Assembly (NCBI RefSeq): GCF_024704725.1
Contig: NZ_JALIQS010000001.1
Span: 248,001 to 312,000, forward strand
Length of the DNA: 64,000 bases
Direction of reading: 5' to 3'
From: Shinella sp. CPCC 101442
GTDB lineage: Bacteria > Pseudomonadota > Alphaproteobacteria > Rhizobiales > Rhizobiaceae
Part shown: piece after piece, positions 61,152 through 64,000 of the stretch
Layout of the letters: the number at the start of each line of letters is the position of its first letter
How positions within the stretch are numbered: the first letter of the stretch is position 1
Program-made: the position numbers and the translations under genes
The notes under the pieces: model-generated
The model's database searches: none
What the model saw: the letters and a program-made list of their open reading frames with translations, nothing else
Told to the model about the DNA's origin: nothing

Positions 61152-62240
61152 ATGGCCGATGTGCGCCTTACCGACATTCGCAAGCGTTTCGGCTCCCTTG
61201 AGATCATCAAGGGTGTCGACCTCTCGATCAAGACAGGCGAGTTCGTCGTCTTCGTCGGCCCCTCGGGCTGCGGAAAATCGACGCTGCTGCGCATGATCGC
61301 CGGCCTGGAGGATATTTCCTCCGGAGAACTGACGATCGGTGGCACGGTCATGAACGATGTCGATCCGTCGAAGCGCGGCATCGCCATGGTCTTCCAGTCC
61401 TACGCGCTCTATCCGCACATGACGGTGCGCGAGAACATGGGCTTCGCGCTGAAATTCGCCGGCATGGCCAAGGACGAGATCGAGCGGCGCGTCAACGACG
61501 CCGCCCGCATCCTCGAACTCGGCCCCCTGATGGAGCGCAAGCCCAAGGCGCTCTCCGGCGGTCAGCGCCAGCGCGTCGCCATCGGCCGCGCCATCGTGCG
61601 CAATCCCGATGTCTTCCTGTTCGACGAACCGCTATCCAACCTCGACGCGGAACTGCGCGTGCATATGCGCGTCGAGATCGCCAAGCTGCACAAGGCGTTG
61701 AAATCGACCATCATCTACGTCACGCACGATCAGGTGGAGGCGATGACGCTGGCCGACAAGATCGTCGTGCTGCGCGCCGGCATCGTCGAGCAGGTCGGCG
61801 CGCCGCTCGATCTCTATGACGACCCCAACAACACCTTCGTCGCCGGCTTCATCGGCTCGCCGCGCATGAATTTCCTGAAGGCCCGCGTGGTCACCGGCGA
61901 GCCGGGCTATGTCACCGTGGCGCTGGCGAGCCAGCCCGAGGGCAAGCTTCGCCTTCCCCTTGCCTCGACGACGGCGAAGCCCGGTGACGAGGTGAGCCTC
62001 GGCGTGCGCCCTGAGCACTTTCTCCCGGCCGGCAGCGGCGATGCGGACCTGGCACTCGACGTCGATGTGGCGGAACATCTCGGCAATACGAGCTATGTTT
62101 ACGCGAATGCCTCGCCGGAAGAGCGTATCATCGTCGAACATCAGGGCTTTCGCGGAACCGGCAACCGCGACCGGCTGACCGTCGGCCTCTCCGCCGCAAA
62201 ATCCTTCCTCTTCGACGCCGCAGGTGCCCGCATCCGCTGA
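61152..62240 (+). CDS. Sugar ABC transporter ATP-binding protein (UgpC/MsmK type)
   Basis: The 362-residue ATPase has Walker A GPSGCGKST, Q-loop VFQSYALYPHMTV, signature LSGGQRQRVAIGRAI, Walker B VFLFDEPLSNLDAELRV, H-loop IYVTHDQVEAMTLADKI and a C-terminal TOBE/OB domain (VSLGVRPEHFLPAGSG). This layout is that of CUT1 importers and matches the binding protein and permeases upstream. It lies 10 bases after the GH2 gene. Last clear gene of the operon; a 126-base gap precedes the amidohydrolase. Confidence 0.93.
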   Translation: MADVRLTDIRKRFGSLEIIKGVDLSIKTGEFVVFVGPSGCGKSTLLRMIAGLEDISSGELTIGGTVMNDVDPSKRGIAMVFQSYALYPHMTVRENMGFALKFAGMAKDEIERRVNDAARILELGPLMERKPKALSGGQRQRVAIGRAIVRNPDVFLFDEPLSNLDAELRVHMRVEIAKLHKALKSTIIYVTHDQVEAMTLADKIVVLRAGIVEQVGAPLDLYDDPNNTFVAGFIGSPRMNFLKARVVTGEPGYVTVALASQPEGKLRLPLASTTAKPGDEVSLGVRPEHFLPAGSGDADLALDVDVAEHLGNTSYVYANASPEERIIVEHQGFRGTGNRDRLTVGLSAAKSFLFDAAGARIR

Positions 62241-62366
62241 TGCGGATATCCGTCTTCCCGGCAGGCACCTATCCCTTTGGTGTATTCCTTCGTCTTGTCG
62301 CCTGCGCCAAAGGACAGACACGGTCGCTCGATGATCGCGTCCGGGGTAGCAAGAGGAGGAACCTGC

Positions 62367-64000
62367 ATGCCCGTAACCGCCGATCTGATTGTCACAAATG
62401 CGCACATCCTGACGATGGATGACGCCAATCCGCGCGCGGAAGCCATCGCGCTCGCTGGCGGGCGGATCCTCGCCGTCGGCAGCACCGGCGATGTTCTCGC
62501 GCTGAAGGGCGAGGAGACGCAGATTATCGATGCGGGCGGCACGTCCGTACTGCCGGGCTTCATCGAAAGCCATATCCACATGTTCGGCGGCGCCGAGGAG
62601 CTGCCGCATTTGCAGGTCGCGGAGATCGAGGGCTTCGAGGCGCTGAAGGCGAGCCTTTCGGCCCACGCCGCAGCCCACCCGGACGATGCCCTGCTGAAGG
62701 CGCATGGTGCCGGCTACACGATCATCTCCGAAACCGAGACGCTGACACGCCATCATATCGACCGCATCGTCGCCGACCGTCCCGTGGTCATCGTCGCCGC
62801 CGACCACCACACCTGCTGGGCCAATACCAGGGCGCTGGAACTGGCCGGCATCCTGCATGGCAAGGTGGTCAATCCCGGCAACGAGGTGGTCATGGGGCCG
62901 GATGGCCTTGCGACGGGCGAATTGCGCGAGGGCGAGGCCATGTCGCCCGTCCTGCACCTTGCCGGCCCGAACCGCACGCATCTCGGCATCGAGACCGGCG
63001 GCGAGCCCGATCCGGCACCGACGGCGGCGGAATGGGAGGCCGACAAGGCGATCATGCGCGCCGGCCTTGCGCACGCCGCCAGACACGGCATCACCTCGTT
63101 CCATAATATGGATGGCAATCTCTACCAACTCCAGCTCCTGTCGGCGCTGGAGGAGGACGGCACCATCACCGTGCGCGGCCAGGTCCCCTTCCACTTCAAG
63201 AAGCCGATGACGTTCGCCGACCTCGAAAAGGCAAGCGAGATGGACAGGCGTTACCGCGGAGAATGGATCTCCTCGGGCATGGTCAAGGTCTTCATGGACG
63301 GCGTGATGGAATCCGGCACCGCCTTCCTCGTGGAACCCTATGCCGACCGGCCCGACTGGCACGGCGAGCCCTATTTCAGCAATGAGGAATTTGCCGAACT
63401 CGCCACCGAGATCGACCGGCGCGGCCTGCAGATCGCCGTGCACGCCATCGGCGACGGCGCCGTGCGCCGCGTGCTGAACGGTTACGAGGCGGCGCAGAAG
63501 GCCAATGGCGTGCGCGACAGCCGCCACCGCGTCGAGCATGTCGAACTGATCACCGAAGAGGACATGCCGCGTTTCGCCGAACTCGGCGTCGTCGCCTCCA
63601 TGCAGCCGCCCCATCCGCCGGGCGGCATGTGCTTTCCGCTCGAGCCGACCCTCTCGCGCATCGGTGAAAAGCGCCGCTACCTCGCCTATGCCTGGCGGCG
63701 CATCAAGGAGACGGGCGCCGCACTCGCTTTCTCTTCCGACTGGCCGGTCTCGCCGATCGATCCCATCGCCGGCATCCACGCCGCGGTGACGCGGAAGCTC
63801 TGGCAGGAGGGCGATCCCGACCATTCCGTCAGCCTGCACGACGCCATCGCCGCCTATACGATCGGCAGCGCCTATGCCGGATTTGCCGAAGACCGCAAGG
63901 GCATGCTCAAACCGGGCTACTTCGCCGACCTCGTCATCCTCGACAACGACATCGAGGCCATCGATCCGGAACGCATCCACGAGATCCGTCCGAAGACGAC
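62367..64000 (+). CDS. YtcJ-like amidohydrolase (partial, cut by window end)
   Basis: At least 544 residues are read from ATG 62367, which has AAGAGGAGGAACCTGC upstream; the stop is beyond the window. It is an amidohydrolase-superfamily enzyme: LIVTNAHILTMDDANPRAE, metal motif PGFIESHIHMFGG (H-x-H), VHAIGDGAVRRVLNGYEAA, HRVEHVELITEEDM and ALAFSSDWPVSPIDPIAG with the last metal Asp. YtcJ-type proteins hydrolyse N-acyl or cyclic amide substrates; none can be assigned here. A 782-codon open frame on the opposite strand (61632-63980) is a GC-bias shadow. Same direction as the sugar operon but separated by 126 bases, so perhaps a different unit. Confidence 0.88.
   Translation, partial: MPVTADLIVTNAHILTMDDANPRAEAIALAGGRILAVGSTGDVLALKGEETQIIDAGGTSVLPGFIESHIHMFGGAEELPHLQVAEIEGFEALKASLSAHAAAHPDDALLKAHGAGYTIISETETLTRHHIDRIVADRPVVIVAADHHTCWANTRALELAGILHGKVVNPGNEVVMGPDGLATGELREGEAMSPVLHLAGPNRTHLGIETGGEPDPAPTAAEWEADKAIMRAGLAHAARHGITSFHNMDGNLYQLQLLSALEEDGTITVRGQVPFHFKKPMTFADLEKASEMDRRYRGEWISSGMVKVFMDGVMESGTAFLVEPYADRPDWHGEPYFSNEEFAELATEIDRRGLQIAVHAIGDGAVRRVLNGYEAAQKANGVRDSRHRVEHVELITEEDMPRFAELGVVASMQPPHPPGGMCFPLEPTLSRIGEKRRYLAYAWRRIKETGAALAFSSDWPVSPIDPIAGIHAAVTRKLWQEGDPDHSVSLHDAIAAYTIGSAYAGFAEDRKGMLKPGYFADLVILDNDIEAIDPERIHEIRPKT

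Noticed and set aside
61632-63980. A 782-codon open frame on the minus strand
   Set aside because: It lies antisense to a clear ABC ATPase and an amidohydrolase with intact catalytic motifs, and its product has no recognisable domain; it is a GC-skew shadow.

Overview
The window is high-GC alphaproteobacterial DNA, most like Rhizobiaceae (Sinorhizobium/Ensifer, Rhizobium or Shinella type). The arguments are an RpoE-ChrR sigma/anti-sigma pair, a CtrA-type box ahead of minCDE, dctA facing dctBD, a tauABC-tauXY-xsc-pta catabolon and an overlapping pqqABCDE operon. From memory, minCDE, dctABD, tau/xsc and pqq all lie on the pSymB chromid of S. meliloti, so this may be a chromid rather than the main chromosome; that is inference. 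I saw no rRNA, tRNA, CRISPR array, insertion sequence or phage gene.

Layout. 1-206: tail of rpiB. 254-7183: a singlet-oxygen/lipid-stress module (rpoE-chrR, an FAD oxidoreductase, DUF1295 protein, cyclopropane-fatty-acid-synthase-like methyltransferase, small membrane proteins, DUF2147, DUF1365), with two divergent RpoE-type promoters of form TGATCC-N18-TARAAG. 7633-9818: minCDE with a CtrA-like box, then a small unknown gene. 9872-14618: dctA facing dctB-dctD, with a sigma-54 promoter and a DctD-type palindrome. 14790-15326: a GNAT acetyltransferase. 15366-25640: taurine dissimilation. TauABC imports taurine, TauXY oxidises it to sulfoacetaldehyde, Xsc makes acetyl phosphate and sulfite, Pta makes acetyl-CoA, a YeiH-type protein may export sulfite, and TauR is the divergent regulator.

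25875-38136: a chemotaxis cluster. A soluble receptor-like protein is divergent from STAS, cheY, cheA, cheW, two tandem MCPs, cheW, cheR and cheB, followed by a VirC1/ParA-like ATPase. The two MCPs share a 281-bp stretch of identical DNA. 38238-42347: a PhnD-like binding protein lacking a signal peptide, divergent from pqqABCDE.

42357-52005: the most interesting region. An operon holds an APH-type small-molecule kinase, a class III aminotransferase that resembles ethanolamine-phosphate/phosphohydroxylysine phospho-lyases, a second class III aminotransferase, a HAD hydrolase and a Tm-1-like (UPF0261) protein. It is divergent from a homoprotocatechuate 2,3-dioxygenase (hpaD), followed by an aromatic-L-amino-acid decarboxylase, an HpaR-like MarR regulator and a fumarylacetoacetate-hydrolase-family enzyme. 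A TTAACATG motif recurs in the relevant promoter regions. I propose a pathway for aromatic beta-hydroxyamines (octopamine/norepinephrine type): kinase plus phospho-lyase yield an arylacetaldehyde that feeds the homoprotocatechuate route.

51992-64000: an AraC regulator divergent from a GH4 glycosidase, then a LacI regulator, a sugar ABC transporter (binding protein, two permeases, ATPase) with a GH2 beta-galactosidase, and an amidohydrolase cut by the window end. The LacI gene and the ABC operon each have a matching AT-rich palindrome upstream.
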